DNA of 64,000 nucleotides. Origin: Neokomagataea tanensis. Its GTDB lineage: Bacteria; Pseudomonadota; Alphaproteobacteria; Acetobacterales; Acetobacteraceae. The translations under genes were made by a program, and so were the position numbers. The notes under the pieces are model-generated. The model saw nothing but the letters and a program-made list of their open reading frames with translations. It did not search any database and was not told where the DNA came from. Positions 1 through 9,701 of this stretch are shown one piece after another. How positions within the stretch are numbered: position 1 is the stretch's first letter; each line of letters begins with the position of its first letter. The DNA lies in contig NZ_CP032485.1 of the NCBI RefSeq assembly GCF_006542335.1, forward strand, positions 591,501 through 655,500. Reading direction: 5' to 3'.

Positions 1-396
1 CTGACGCGACGTTGGGATATGTTTGGCGGTTGGACGTATCTTGACAGCACCGTACTTGATGGTGGCCCAACACATGCAAATATTGGCAAGCGTTTTCCCT
101 ACACCCCCGGAAATTCAATTGCCCTGTGGAGCACTTACCGCATTCTACCCCAATTCAAATTTGGCGGCGGCGTGACTTATATGAGCAAGCGCTACACCAA
201 TGTTAACAACCAGACTTGGGTACCATCATACGTCCGGTTGGACATGGTGGCCGACTACCAGATTACGCCAACGCTTGACCTGCAAGGTAACCTGCAGAAC
301 TTAACAAACAAGCGGTACTATGATCGCATTTATACAAATTACGCACGCATCGCAGCAGGGCGTGCCGTCACCTTCCAGCTGACATACCGCCACTAA
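1..396 (+). CDS. TonB-dependent receptor, C-terminal part (5' truncated by window)
   Basis: This is the last 131 codons of an outer-membrane TonB-dependent receptor; the reading frame is open from base 1, so the gene starts outside the window. The visible part is a series of amphipathic beta strands. It contains the end-of-barrel pattern of the catecholate siderophore receptor group: a stretch resembling LQGNLQNLTNKRYYDRIY, then a strand with alternating aromatic residues that closes the barrel. The last residue is His rather than the usual Phe. A DUF4198 protein follows 114 bp downstream on the same strand, a common pairing in iron-uptake loci. The ligand cannot be told from this fragment; an iron-siderophore is the likely guess. 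Family assignment is confident, substrate is not. Confidence 0.88.
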   Translation: MTRRWDMFGGWTYLDSTVLDGGPTHANIGKRFPYTPGNSIALWSTYRILPQFKFGGGVTYMSKRYTNVNNQTWVPSYVRLDMVADYQITPTLDLQGNLQNLTNKRYYDRIYTNYARIAAGRAVTFQLTYRH

Positions 397-510
397 CCTG
401 TCGGTTTCAAACACAGCTTTGACGTGAAGCCATAAACCGAGAGAACCGACCGGGCACTGCCCCGGCCGGCCCCTTTCGGCACACGCAAAGAGTTTTACTG
501 GGGGATCTGA

Positions 511-1236
511 ATGCGGCTTATATCCCGTTTGTCTCTTATACTTTTCTTCTTGTTCGTGGGGGCACCGCCCCTTCTTGCCAGCAGCGCTTTTGTCGTGTTG
601 GAGCGCCTGGGCAAACCAACTATTGTTATGACCGAAGTCTCATCCGACGAGGCTTATAATCCATCTGTCCTCACCCGTTTGTCGGCCTATACGCCTCATG
701 GAATACCTATCGCGCTTTTGCACCACGAGGACACTCAACACATAACGCTCGACAAACAGCCGAATGCAGCCGCCATAATAGTACAGGCGAATTTCGGCTT
801 TCACGCCCGCCTCCCCAAAGACGACCACTGGACTTGGCAACGCAAAACTCTTCTGAAAGGCGCGACCATAGGGTTGCAGGCGATTAAGGAAAGCGTGAAT
901 TTATACATCTCATCACCGCTTAACCTCAAAGCGCACGGCCTCCACGTCGAGATCATACCGCTGGTGGACCCGTTAAACCTTCATCGTGGAGATCGTTTGC
1001 CTCTCCAAGTTCTTCTTGAGGGGAAACCGCTTCCCAATGTCCGCGTAAACGAAAACTTCCTCAACTCACTCAGCGAAGTGACCAAGCCTACGGATAATGA
1101 AGGCAGAACCTCTGCATATATCCATGCTGACCAAGTCAATGTTTTACAAATTACTTACGAGCAACCGCTACAACACGACCCGGATGCCGATTTCATACGC
1201 TATAACAGCGCACTCACTTTTCATGCAGCTCAGTAA
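511..1236 (+). CDS. DUF4198-family periplasmic protein
   Basis: This 241-residue protein has a clear Sec signal peptide (basic MRLISR, hydrophobic core, cleavage near LLASSA). The C-terminal half, from about residue 150, has the hallmark of DUF4198/NikM-like proteins: a segment of the form EIIPLVDPLNLHRGD followed by a two-strand LPLQVLLEGKPLPNVRV element, a beta-sandwich fold related to transthyretin-like domains. These proteins sit in the periplasm, often beside TonB receptors or metal importers, and are thought to help metal or cobalamin uptake, but no reaction is established. The start has a purine-rich ribosome site (GGGGGATCTG) just upstream. It probably belongs with the upstream receptor. 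Family recognition is good; function is inferred from context. Confidence 0.75.
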   Translation: MRLISRLSLILFFLFVGAPPLLASSAFVVLERLGKPTIVMTEVSSDEAYNPSVLTRLSAYTPHGIPIALLHHEDTQHITLDKQPNAAAIIVQANFGFHARLPKDDHWTWQRKTLLKGATIGLQAIKESVNLYISSPLNLKAHGLHVEIIPLVDPLNLHRGDRLPLQVLLEGKPLPNVRVNENFLNSLSEVTKPTDNEGRTSAYIHADQVNVLQITYEQPLQHDPDADFIRYNSALTFHAAQ

Positions 1237-1242
1237 ATTATG

Positions 1243-1275
1243 GGGAGTGTAGGGCCGTTAAACCCTACACTCTCC
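1243..1275. terminator. Stem-loop between convergent genes
   Basis: A near-perfect inverted repeat, GGGAGTGTAGGG and CCCTACACTCTCC with an 8-base loop, lies in the 49-bp gap between the DUF4198 gene and the convergent acid phosphatase. It has no long T tract, so termination efficiency is uncertain, but the position suits a two-way terminator. Confidence 0.6.
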
Positions 1276-1285
1276 ACATCCAAAA

Positions 1286-2086
1286 TTACTGCGCAGAGAG
1301 AACAGAATGCGCGGCGGCATCAGCCTCTACCTTGCACTCACCTGCGTCAGGCGCACCATTAGGAGTTGCCAACTGCGCTTCCAACTCCTGCTTCGCAGCC
1401 GCTAGATCATCTTGGATCGCGGGGTCTGCCAAAAGCGTATCCATTTCGGTCGATGCATTCAGGTAGCCTGCCTGTACGTCCGACTTCCAATGCACACCGC
1501 AAACTACCCGGCTCTCACCAAATACGCGGCCACGCTGCAAAATTGCGGTTGCATGCTCTGGCATCAGATGCGCCAGCAGCAATGCCATGCCGAAACCAGC
1601 CGTTGTGTGCCCTGAAGGGTAAGAGGAATGCAGCCCTAACCCTTTAAATGGCGTGCAAATTGGCAAAGAGGTACCGACGAATGGCCGTGTACGGTGCCAA
1701 AAGTCCTTCACTTCGGACGTACGGTGAATCGTCGCAGGCTCAAGACGCGCCAAAACCGTCTGCAAGTGCGGTGCTTTGGTAAGGTCTAGTGTATGTCCTA
1801 CAGCGCATGAAAAATCCGCCACGAGGTGCGCGGGCTCAAGGTCCGCATCACGCACAGCCAAATCCCAGCGCGGGGTGCCCTTCAATGCTCGGGTCGCGTG
1901 AAAAACACGGTCATCGTCTTGTTGTGCAGCACTACCTGGCACAGGCGGAGGGGGCAAAACAATACGCGCATCAGGCGCTGCACTATCGGGCAAAGGTTGT
2001 GGTGCCGCAAAAGCCGCACCAGCAGAAACAGAACCTGCAAGCAAAACTGCGGCAACACCGCTCATGACAACAGAACGCATACGCAT
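1286..2086 (-). CDS. Class A acid phosphatase (PAP2 superfamily)
   Basis: This 266-residue secreted phosphatase hydrolyses phosphomonoesters in the periplasm at acid pH. It has an N-terminal signal peptide (about residues 1-27, ending AAFAAP). The three-part PAP2 signature is complete and ordered: KDFWHRTRP (KX6RP), SSYPSGHTTAG (PSGH) and GESRVVCGVHWKSDV (SRX5HX3D), which supply the phosphate-binding Lys/Arg and the two catalytic His. Length and signal peptide match PhoN-type class A enzymes rather than membrane PAP2 phosphatases, since there are no other hydrophobic segments. The gene stands alone, convergent with the DUF4198 gene. Confidence 0.92.
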   Translation of the reverse strand: MRMRSVVMSGVAAVLLAGSVSAGAAFAAPQPLPDSAAPDARIVLPPPPVPGSAAQQDDDRVFHATRALKGTPRWDLAVRDADLEPAHLVADFSCAVGHTLDLTKAPHLQTVLARLEPATIHRTSEVKDFWHRTRPFVGTSLPICTPFKGLGLHSSYPSGHTTAGFGMALLLAHLMPEHATAILQRGRVFGESRVVCGVHWKSDVQAGYLNASTEMDTLLADPAIQDDLAAAKQELEAQLATPNGAPDAGECKVEADAAAHSVLSAQ

Positions 2087-2172
2087 AAAATCAGCCCCTT
2101 AAATTCTTCAGAACGCCGTTTTACGACTGCGCTTCTTTTGCGTCCACCATGTTCCTGACACGGAGGCCATTT

Positions 2173-4758
2173 CTAGAGTGGATCCATCCCAGCTTTCCTA
2201 GGCTTATTGTGTCGCCAAAAAGCGAGGAACACCGCAACTAAACCGCAAAAACTGAGTAAAAATGAAAATTTTGCGAAAGGTGGCTCAAAATGGAAAGTAA
2301 CGGCATTTCTCCCCTCTGAGAGGAGAATTTTTTGAAAGATACCATCGTAATTTTCAATCGCTTGGCCTCTTCCATTCACCGTCACACTCCAACCCGGCAT
2401 CATCAACTCATGCCTTACAAGCTGGGCTGGTTTAGAGCACGATACGACAAGCGTTTCGCGTGTTTTGAACTGTGCGTTACAAGCAGGATCCACAGCAAAA
2501 TACGGCGCTGGGTTCCGAAAGCGGTATATGTCCCCAATCTCTCCTCTTTTAACGAGCACCAATTCTTTCTCCGCTTCGACTGGCTCCACCTTAAGCGATG
2601 GCCAGAACTCGCCTTTCTGTGCGCTCCCCCACAACATTACTCCCTGCGTGGCTCCGCTGAGAGAGATGGACAGTCGTTCTGCTTGATCTGGAATTGGTTT
2701 ATCCAAATTCAGTGTCGTAAACGCATTGTCATTCGCGTTTTTCAATTCCAAACGACCATCCGCGCACGCAACAGCTGAACAAAACGAAAGCTCCAAAACC
2801 CCGTTTGACTGATGAAAATATGTTCCTAGTTGCAGCGCAATTTTTTGTGCTGACAGCCTTTTCCAACGCCTTATGTCAAAGACAATAGATGGCTTTTCCG
2901 GCGTGAGAGCACGCCCATCCCCCGATCTACCTTCGGTCACATACGGAGCAACCATCAAACCATCATGCTGCGTAACCAATGCAGATACGGCAAATGCTTC
3001 AAAAACCTGCGGCCGAAACAGGGCTGCATGCTGCAAGAACGGACCACCGCTGCTGTCTTGCGGAAAAAGACCATCAAAAGTCACGGGGTCCAATCCGTTC
3101 CCGAAATCTTTTCTTAGTCGATGTATCCAATTTTGTGGGGTTGGTATGGCGTTAAAGTTTATTGAGGGAATGCCAAAATACGCCCCATAATTCGGCTCAA
3201 CAGGACCGAGAGTAGCAAAGCGTTGAAAGTCTTTCGTTTCATCTCTTAATGTTTGCAAAAATGCTGTGTCTAACGGACGTTGCACACGCGCGCTTAGGAG
3301 CGGAAATGCAAACAAAACGACACTGACGAACACGATATAAAAGGCAATGGCCTTCGGTGACACTTTCTTGAGGTAAAGAACAGACAATATTGATAAAGAC
3401 ACCAATCCCAAAACTATAGAACCGACTGAATACTGTATCGAGGATATAGGACCATAAGAATTTGGATAAATATTTTTTATCATAGGGATATCCAGATAGA
3501 TAATAACCCCTAACAATGTTGTGAAAATTGATAATAAAATTAAGACGTACTTATTTTTTTTCCAATATCCATTGAATATATCGTCTAACGCGAAGCATGT
3601 TAAAAATATGAGGCTTGCCTCTATGACCGGCTCGCATAAGCGGTAAAAAACCGTGTGAGCAGCCTCTGGCACATGGTCCACAATCCATACAAAAGGCGCT
3701 AAATTCCCCTGCTTTCCGATGAAGAGGATCGCAACGCCAAAGAGCAGCCAACGCAACCGTGCATCTTTTCTGCCGCCCAAGCTCAGCAAGGCGCAAAATG
3801 GTAGAATAACGCCCAAAAAACCACCGAGAGAATACCACGCGTCAAACTGGGAGGCGTAAAAGAATGTTCCGTTAATATAGGGAAAAAAGAGCATGGACCA
3901 TGCTTCTGGTGGCAAGGCTCCATCGTTTAACCCAGCATGTGAACCAATGTCAGCATAAGGCAAATACGTCGCAAACGATAATAACTGCGGAGACGCAATC
4001 AACCCCGCGACTGCCCCTGCTACAATAATATTTTTAACGTATCGTGCCTTATGTTCATGCACCTGAAAGAAGCGCAATATGGCCCAACTCAATACCAATA
4101 AACCCAATAAATAAGCTGTCTCCGGAAAGCCCGCGAGCATTAAATAGCTCAGGCCAACAGCCAGCCAACCCCAACGCCCTTCTCGAGCACATTCCACGCC
4201 ATAAAGCGCTAGGGGCAAAAACGCTAAAGGCTCGGAAGGGCCGTCAGATGCCCACGCATATGTACCGTTAAATGCGTATAAAAGCCCGCCAACCAAGGCG
4301 ACCCTTGGGTCGATTTTGATTTTTTTTAACAGTGAATACGTCGCTAGCCCCGCAATAATCTGCAGGGTGCACTTCATGAGAAGTAGCCCGTTGGGCAAAG
4401 CCAAATATAGCACAAATGGCAAGAAAAATGCTGCCGGCTGGTACTCACCCGCAAGGGGCATTCCAACACCGCTATACGGATTCCACCATGGGATTATCCC
4501 GTGCAACCAATCCCGCGAGACCAAGCGGCCTAACGCTTCAACAAAAACTCCAGCGCAACCATCTATCCAGCCCGGATTACCGGGTAGGAAACCTCCTCGC
4601 GTAAAACCCGGGGAGTTAACAATAACCGTAGAGGAGACCATTAACGGATCGCTCGAGAGCTTTCCAAGCCATTCCGGCAGATAAATGATAATTGGGAGGA
4701 GTATTAGTATAATATGATGGGTATTTAGATATTTTCTGAAAAAATTTTTCCACATCAT
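2173..4758 (-). CDS. YfhO-like polytopic membrane protein
   Basis: This 861-residue inner-membrane protein has about a dozen hydrophobic segments over the first 480 residues, a long soluble region from about 500 to 825, and a last membrane segment near 830-850 before a basic tail. The layout, and an early loop containing GIIPWWNPYSGVGMPLAGEYQ, match the YfhO family (GT-C-like proteins tied to glycosylation of envelope polymers in Gram-positive bacteria). In this family the soluble part faces outward. The substrate is unknown here. The nearby glycosyltransferase and O-antigen-ligase-like genes fit a surface polysaccharide role, but this is inference. The start codon lies beside an AT-rich leader with no strong ribosome site. 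Confidence 0.7.
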   Translation of the reverse strand: MMWKNFFRKYLNTHHIILILLPIIIYLPEWLGKLSSDPLMVSSTVIVNSPGFTRGGFLPGNPGWIDGCAGVFVEALGRLVSRDWLHGIIPWWNPYSGVGMPLAGEYQPAAFFLPFVLYLALPNGLLLMKCTLQIIAGLATYSLLKKIKIDPRVALVGGLLYAFNGTYAWASDGPSEPLAFLPLALYGVECAREGRWGWLAVGLSYLMLAGFPETAYLLGLLVLSWAILRFFQVHEHKARYVKNIIVAGAVAGLIASPQLLSFATYLPYADIGSHAGLNDGALPPEAWSMLFFPYINGTFFYASQFDAWYSLGGFLGVILPFCALLSLGGRKDARLRWLLFGVAILFIGKQGNLAPFVWIVDHVPEAAHTVFYRLCEPVIEASLIFLTCFALDDIFNGYWKKNKYVLILLSIFTTLLGVIIYLDIPMIKNIYPNSYGPISSIQYSVGSIVLGLVSLSILSVLYLKKVSPKAIAFYIVFVSVVLFAFPLLSARVQRPLDTAFLQTLRDETKDFQRFATLGPVEPNYGAYFGIPSINFNAIPTPQNWIHRLRKDFGNGLDPVTFDGLFPQDSSGGPFLQHAALFRPQVFEAFAVSALVTQHDGLMVAPYVTEGRSGDGRALTPEKPSIVFDIRRWKRLSAQKIALQLGTYFHQSNGVLELSFCSAVACADGRLELKNANDNAFTTLNLDKPIPDQAERLSISLSGATQGVMLWGSAQKGEFWPSLKVEPVEAEKELVLVKRGEIGDIYRFRNPAPYFAVDPACNAQFKTRETLVVSCSKPAQLVRHELMMPGWSVTVNGRGQAIENYDGIFQKILLSEGRNAVTFHFEPPFAKFSFLLSFCGLVAVFLAFWRHNKPRKAGMDPL

Positions 4759-4951
4759 AGAAAATACCCGTTACTATATACTATAAGGAACAATACATTT
4801 TGTCCCCTTATAGACAACCAGTAGAATACGCAAATCGATAGCTCGAAATAATGTCAGGCCTTCAACATGGGCAGATAATCCGCCTATGTTACATGACGAG
4901 CCCTGCTAAAAAAGTCACACTGTGAGAACTCGCTGACGATGGAGTTTTAAA

Positions 4952-5233
4952 ATGACGACACAAAAACCGCGGATCGCATTAAAATATTGCACGCAATGTA
5001 ATTGGCTACTTCGCTCTGCATGGATGGCTCAAGAGCTCCTCTCAACGTTTGGGGAAACCCTCGAAGAAGTCGCCCTTATTCCCGGAACAGGCGGTATATT
5101 TGAAATCCGCGTCAATGATGTTCTTGTCTGGGAACGCAAGAAAGATGGCGGCTTTCCTGGCCCCAAAGAATTAAAACAACGCGTGCGGGACGTGATCGCG
5201 CCGGAGCGCGACCTCGGCCACACAGATCGTTAA
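4952..5233 (+). CDS. SelT/SelW/SelH-family Rdx protein
   Basis: This 93-residue thioredoxin-fold protein has the family's CxxC motif near the N-terminus (C13 and C16 in KYCTQCNWL). A conserved glycine patch follows (IPGTGGIFEI), then the closing GGFPGPKELKQRVRD helix. The bacterial members use cysteine rather than selenocysteine, as here. They are predicted thiol oxidoreductases in the cytosol; the partner is unknown. It ends 1 bp from the convergent WD40 gene, so the two share almost no terminator space. Assignment is firm from length and motif; physiological role is open. Confidence 0.88.
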   Translation: MTTQKPRIALKYCTQCNWLLRSAWMAQELLSTFGETLEEVALIPGTGGIFEIRVNDVLVWERKKDGGFPGPKELKQRVRDVIAPERDLGHTDR

Positions 5234-5234
5234 T

Positions 5235-6284
5235 TTACGAGGCGGACGACAAATCAACCGTGCCGAGCACACCATCCTCTGTACCAAAAATAATGGCACC
5301 ACCTTGTGGAGTAAATGCAAGACTTGTCACGGTGCCGCGTGCCGTAACCTGCCCAGCGCATAACGGTAGAACACGCCCATCGCTCGCACCTTGGTCGGAC
5401 AACTCCGCCAGCACAACCGTGCCATCTTCATAGCCCGCTGCAACAATATTTTCTTTTGGGTTTGCCGCCACAGCAGAGACAAACAAGCCGGGAAGGCGAG
5501 CTAGTTCGGTGGGTGCCTTCCCCATAGGCCCTCCCCCAAAGAAAGGCCACAGAACAACAGCATCTGCCCCCGCTGTCGCGAGCCAGCGCCCGTTACGCGT
5601 AAAGCTCATGGAACGTACCTGCTTAGGGTAACCACTCATCCGCATGTTATGGCCGTCAGCCAAGCGCCAGCCATGCAGATCATTTTCCTGCATGGACGTA
5701 ACCAAGGCCTCTCCTGAGGGATGAATTGCTAAGCCGATATGGCTGCCTTTCCACTCGAGAGGACGCACAGTGTCGACCTTAGCCTGCACAAACCACATGG
5801 ACACGCCGTTATAGTGCGACGCTGCGAGCCGTTTGCCTTTTGCATCAAATACGATACCCGTAACGGTCGAGGGATGCTCCAACGTTTTTAACGTCTCAGT
5901 ACCCTCTGCTTTACGTAACTCCATCTTTTTACCAGATGAAAATACTAAATGCGTCGGGGTTGAAGCAACACACTCTATCCAACGGCGACCTTCGTGGAGA
6001 ATTTCCATCGTGCCGTCCGTCGTGGTGCGGACTAATCTTCCATCCTCACCACCGGATAAATAGGCATTCGGTACACTGTCAGGCGCCAAGCACAGGCCAC
6101 CTTCATGTGGCTGTAGCACAGTCCATGCTTCGGCGTTTCGAAGGGCATTATGAGGGATGAGAATCAACTCCCCATCCGCCGTCAATGCGGCAAAGCTCTC
6201 GCCGTCACGCGCTGCCGCCACTTGAACAATCGGGCTTTCGAAGCGGCGCTCGGCTCCGCGCTGGACAATTAACTCGTCGCTCAT
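5235..6284 (-). CDS. WD40-repeat protein
   Basis: This 349-residue soluble protein is built from repeated beta-propeller blades, recognisable by recurring patterns such as VTGIVFDAKGKRLAASHYNGVS, VRSMSFTRNGRWLATAGADA and VTSLAFTPQGGAIIFGTEDG. There is no signal peptide. WD40 propellers are protein-binding scaffolds. Its start overlaps the stop of the COG0523 GTPase by 4 bp (ATGA), so the two are translationally coupled and probably act together in metal handling. The function is inferred only from this neighbour. Confidence 0.82.
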   Translation of the reverse strand: MSDELIVQRGAERRFESPIVQVAAARDGESFAALTADGELILIPHNALRNAEAWTVLQPHEGGLCLAPDSVPNAYLSGGEDGRLVRTTTDGTMEILHEGRRWIECVASTPTHLVFSSGKKMELRKAEGTETLKTLEHPSTVTGIVFDAKGKRLAASHYNGVSMWFVQAKVDTVRPLEWKGSHIGLAIHPSGEALVTSMQENDLHGWRLADGHNMRMSGYPKQVRSMSFTRNGRWLATAGADAVVLWPFFGGGPMGKAPTELARLPGLFVSAVAANPKENIVAAGYEDGTVVLAELSDQGASDGRVLPLCAGQVTARGTVTSLAFTPQGGAIIFGTEDGVLGTVDLSSAS

Positions 6285-7282
6285 GCGGAGACTGAACCTT
6301 CTGCAATGCAGCTTTCAAACCCACGCCGAAGCTGCGGACGATTTAGATTACGGCCAATGAATACAAGGCGTGAGTCTGTTGCTTCACCTTCACGGATTGG
6401 TCCGATAAAATCACCATCAGCCATCATGTGCACAGCTTGGAAGGCAAAGCGCTGCTCGGCCCCTTCAAAATAAAGAATGCCTTTTGAACGCAAAATATCT
6501 GCGCCTTGCTCCTGCAGAATAGCGCCAATCCAAGCGTTGAAGCGCTGCTGATCTAAACGCCCTTTGAGCGAGAGGGAAATGCTGACAATGCCCTCTTCAT
6601 GGCTGTGCTCGTTATTATCCAGAAAATCAGGCATTGTCGTCAATGCACGCTTCAGATCGAAGCCACCACGATCCAATACGTCCGTCAGCTTTACACCACC
6701 GTGTTGCGCTTCGTGGATTTCAGCTACCGCGTTGATCTGACGTATGCGAGCGACAATCTCTGCGCGACGCTCTGCATCAGCCAAATCTGTTTTATTAAGA
6801 ATGATGACATCCGCAAAAGCCAATTGGCTGGTTGCTTCGGGGCTTTCTTCCAATGTTTGAATAATGTTGAAAGCATCAACAACCGTTACAACGGCATCCA
6901 AGCGTGCTTTTTCACGCAAGTTTTCGTCCACGAAGAAAGTCTGCGCGACCGGAGCAGGATCTGCCAGGCCTGTCGTCTCAACGATAATTCCATCGAACCG
7001 ACCACGTCGACGCAACAAATTCCCTAAAATGCGGATAAGATCCCCACGCACGGTGCAGCAAATACAACCATTGTTGGTCTCAAAGACTTCTTCGTCTGCG
7101 TCGACCACAAGGTCATTATCGACCCCCAGTTCCCCGAACTCATTTACAAGAACAGCATATTTCCGGCCGTGTTCAGCACTCAGAATATGATTCAATAATG
7201 TTGTTTTTCCTGCCCCCAAAAATCCGGTCAAAACCGTGACCGGGACAGTGCCTGTACGTGATGTATCATGTGCGTCGGACAT
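6281..7282 (-). CDS. COG0523/CobW-family metallochaperone GTPase
   Basis: This is a P-loop GTPase of the CobW/COG0523 group (about 333 residues) that delivers metal ions, often zinc or cobalt, to target proteins. Visible motifs are the Walker A loop GFLGAGKTTLLNH, the metal-binding CxCC (NNGCICCTVRGDL), the switch region ETTGLADP, the NKTDL guanine-specificity motif, and the C-terminal CobW domain ending near RLVFIGRNL. I place the start at 7282 because GGAGGATCTC sits just upstream; a start 12 bp earlier is also possible. It overlaps the upstream O-antigen-ligase-like gene by 17 bp and the WD40 gene by 4 bp, giving a tightly packed operon. The metal is not determined by sequence; no obvious Zur site was seen. 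Confidence 0.9.
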   Translation of the reverse strand: MSDAHDTSRTGTVPVTVLTGFLGAGKTTLLNHILSAEHGRKYAVLVNEFGELGVDNDLVVDADEEVFETNNGCICCTVRGDLIRILGNLLRRRGRFDGIIVETTGLADPAPVAQTFFVDENLREKARLDAVVTVVDAFNIIQTLEESPEATSQLAFADVIILNKTDLADAERRAEIVARIRQINAVAEIHEAQHGGVKLTDVLDRGGFDLKRALTTMPDFLDNNEHSHEEGIVSISLSLKGRLDQQRFNAWIGAILQEQGADILRSKGILYFEGAEQRFAFQAVHMMADGDFIGPIREGEATDSRLVFIGRNLNRPQLRRGFESCIAEGSVSA

Positions 7283-8597
7283 GAGATCCTCCATATTCTC
7301 CCTCAGATATAGGCTCGTCCTGCAAAGGGGGAAAGCTCTGTGTGAAAGGAACATGCTTATACGAAAGGGCTACCCCCAAAAGCATGAAGCCCCATCCACC
7401 AAGCGGAAGATTTAGAAAGTCTGAACTGGATGTGAACGGCCAATACTGGATGAAAATCGCAGAAAACAAACCAACTTGCAGCGCCGTCCCTGCTCTTCCG
7501 GGCCAGACTACTCTTAGTATTGATACGATCAGACACGAGAAAATGACTAACCCTGGAACACCAGAGTTCATTAGTGCCTGTGCATACAAATTATGTGGAT
7601 GCTGCACACAAACCGGAAATGTCGGATGCGTCGCAGCAATTTTGCTTAACCAAGTAGGTTCAACAAACGATGATGCCTGATTACAGTGATGCCGGTACCC
7701 ATCATATCCATACCCCATCAAAGGATGATGTAAGGCCATGACCATGACCCGCGTATATATCTGCCCATAGGGGGACGCCGCAAAATGCTCCAACTGGCAG
7801 CGCGTCAATGTAATCAAATGGTGAAAACTTCCGGGTGATACCAAGCGCGTCAGCATCACCAAAAAAGGAACCCCTAGAGCCCCGATAAATGCCGTGAGCC
7901 GCATTGGCTTATGCATGAGAGCGCATATGCACAAACCGAACATTGCCAGTGCAAACGGCATGCGCTGTCCAGCCAAAACCATAATCATCGCCGCAGCCAG
8001 AAGAGCTCCGCCCTGCAACAGCACACGTTGAGGCATTTTTTTTCGGTCCCAGCAAGCGCACAACACCATCAGCAGCGGCAAAATAAGGCGCGATAATGGG
8101 GCTGCCGCACGCGGGTGAGCATAAGGCCCCGTCAGCGTACCATCAGAGAAACGTGGCTGCCCGAAAAAATTCACACCGAAAACAGCTTGGAAACCAATTT
8201 GTGCGGCAATGTATACCGTACAACCAAAAGTTACCCATAACATACGCCGTCGCCAGAGAGCATCTGGGAGTATCCATTCCCCCAAAGCTGCCGCTGCAAC
8301 GAGGAAGCGAATGGCAATAACGGACTGTATTAAAGCCCCTCCGCCACCATGCTCTCCCTGTAAAACGGGCTTAATAGTGCATATAATTTGCCATATCCAC
8401 CACAAAGCTCCCGTTAAGAACCATGGTTTTCTTACCCAAGAAAAGGCTTCTTCTGTTCTGGATGAATAAACCAGAAACAAAACAGCCAGAATATCGAAAT
8501 CGATTTCAGCAAATGCCCGGAAATGCGTTAACGTCAGCGGCAATATTACCGCAAGCCAACAACCGAGCAGCCTTAAAGGATCGGAGTTTCTTAACAT
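7266..8597 (-). CDS. O-antigen ligase/polymerase-like membrane protein (Wzy_C)
   Basis: This 443-residue inner-membrane protein has about 10-12 hydrophobic segments and the large loop typical of WaaL/Wzy proteins. The loop carries HHPLMGYGYDGYRHHC and, further on, HPHNLYAQALMNSGVPG, where the conserved His-Asn-Leu-Tyr motif of the O-antigen ligase family is plain. Such proteins join or polymerise undecaprenyl-linked glycans on the periplasmic side. Which glycan is handled here is unknown. Its 3' end overlaps the COG0523 gene by 17 bp. Confidence 0.82.
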   Translation of the reverse strand: MLRNSDPLRLLGCWLAVILPLTLTHFRAFAEIDFDILAVLFLVYSSRTEEAFSWVRKPWFLTGALWWIWQIICTIKPVLQGEHGGGGALIQSVIAIRFLVAAAALGEWILPDALWRRRMLWVTFGCTVYIAAQIGFQAVFGVNFFGQPRFSDGTLTGPYAHPRAAAPLSRLILPLLMVLCACWDRKKMPQRVLLQGGALLAAAMIMVLAGQRMPFALAMFGLCICALMHKPMRLTAFIGALGVPFLVMLTRLVSPGSFHHLITLTRCQLEHFAASPYGQIYTRVMVMALHHPLMGYGYDGYRHHCNQASSFVEPTWLSKIAATHPTFPVCVQHPHNLYAQALMNSGVPGLVIFSCLIVSILRVVWPGRAGTALQVGLFSAIFIQYWPFTSSSDFLNLPLGGWGFMLLGVALSYKHVPFTQSFPPLQDEPISEGEYGGSHVRRT

Positions 8598-8698
8598 AAG
8601 TGCTTCGATGACTGTTTTCTAACCAACATGCAACCGCCTCGGAGGGAATACGCTTAAAACGATACCCTACGTTTCAAAGAGTAGAAGGAAGCAATATT

Positions 8699-9694
8699 AT
8701 GGCAACCGATACCCTTATGATCCCTGGCCTTGATACGCCCGTCTCACGCGTGGCCCTCGGCACATGGGCTATTGGAGGCTGGATGTGGGGTGGCCCGGAC
8801 GACGACAATGCCGTCAGGACCATCCACACAGCCTTGGATGCCGGCATCAACCTTATCGATACCGCGCCGGTTTATGGCTTTGGCCACTCAGAAGAAGTTG
8901 TTGGGCGCGCCCTCGCAGAAAAGCCGCATAAAGCTCTAGTTGCGACCAAACTGGGCATTAATTGGACGGCTGAAGAAAAGGATCGCAAACTTTTCCGGGA
9001 CTCTCGACCCGCACGCATCCGGCAGGAAGTAGAGGACTCACTCCGCCGCCTGCGCGTTGAAACAATCGATCTGCAACAGATCCACTGGCCCGACACCAAG
9101 ACCCCCATTGAAGAAAGCGCCAGAGAGCTTCAAAAACTGCGCGAAGAAGGAAAAATCCGTGCTTTGGGCGTAAGCAATTTCTCCACCGAGCAAATGGATA
9201 TTTTCCGGGAGGTCGCCCCGATCTCCACCATCCAACCGCCGTTGAACCTCTTTGAGCGCACAGCAGAAAAAACCGTTCTGCCCTACGCCAAAAAGCATGA
9301 TGCTGTGGTCTTAGCTTATGGCCCGCTATGCCGCGGCCTGCTCTCTGGAAAAATGAACGCAGATACAACTTTCCCAGAAAACGACCTCCGCGCTCAAGAT
9401 CCTAAATTCGTCAAACCACTCTTCCTGTCTTATCTGGCAGCCGTGGACGAGTTCAAGGAAATGGCTGCTAAGCGCGATAAATCACTTCTGGCTTTCGCCG
9501 TTCGGTGGGCACTCGACCGCGGCCCAGTGATCGGCCTTTGGGGCGCCCGCAAACCCGAGCAAGTCGACGGCGTGAATGATGTGTTTGGCTGGTCTTTGAC
9601 AGAAGAAGAAAAAAACAAAGTGGACGATATTCTCGCCCGCCACGTGCCAAAGACTATCGACCCGACCTACATGGCCCCGCCTGAACGGGACTAA
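8699..9694 (+). CDS. Aldo/keto reductase
   Basis: This 331-residue NADPH-dependent oxidoreductase has the (beta/alpha)8 AKR fold. The catalytic tetrad is visible: D54 and Y59 in NLIDTAPVYGFGHSE, K84 in VATKLG, and H129 in LQQIHWPD. The cofactor-binding segment near the C-terminus (GLWGARKPEQVDG) matches family AKR11/YajO-like enzymes. It reduces aldehydes or ketones in the cytosol; the specific substrate cannot be read from sequence. A purine-rich ribosome site (AGAAGGAAG) precedes the ATG. It is monocistronic. Confidence 0.92.
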   Translation: MATDTLMIPGLDTPVSRVALGTWAIGGWMWGGPDDDNAVRTIHTALDAGINLIDTAPVYGFGHSEEVVGRALAEKPHKALVATKLGINWTAEEKDRKLFRDSRPARIRQEVEDSLRRLRVETIDLQQIHWPDTKTPIEESARELQKLREEGKIRALGVSNFSTEQMDIFREVAPISTIQPPLNLFERTAEKTVLPYAKKHDAVVLAYGPLCRGLLSGKMNADTTFPENDLRAQDPKFVKPLFLSYLAAVDEFKEMAAKRDKSLLAFAVRWALDRGPVIGLWGARKPEQVDGVNDVFGWSLTEEEKNKVDDILARHVPKTIDPTYMAPPERD

Positions 9695-9701
9695 CTATTC
9701 A

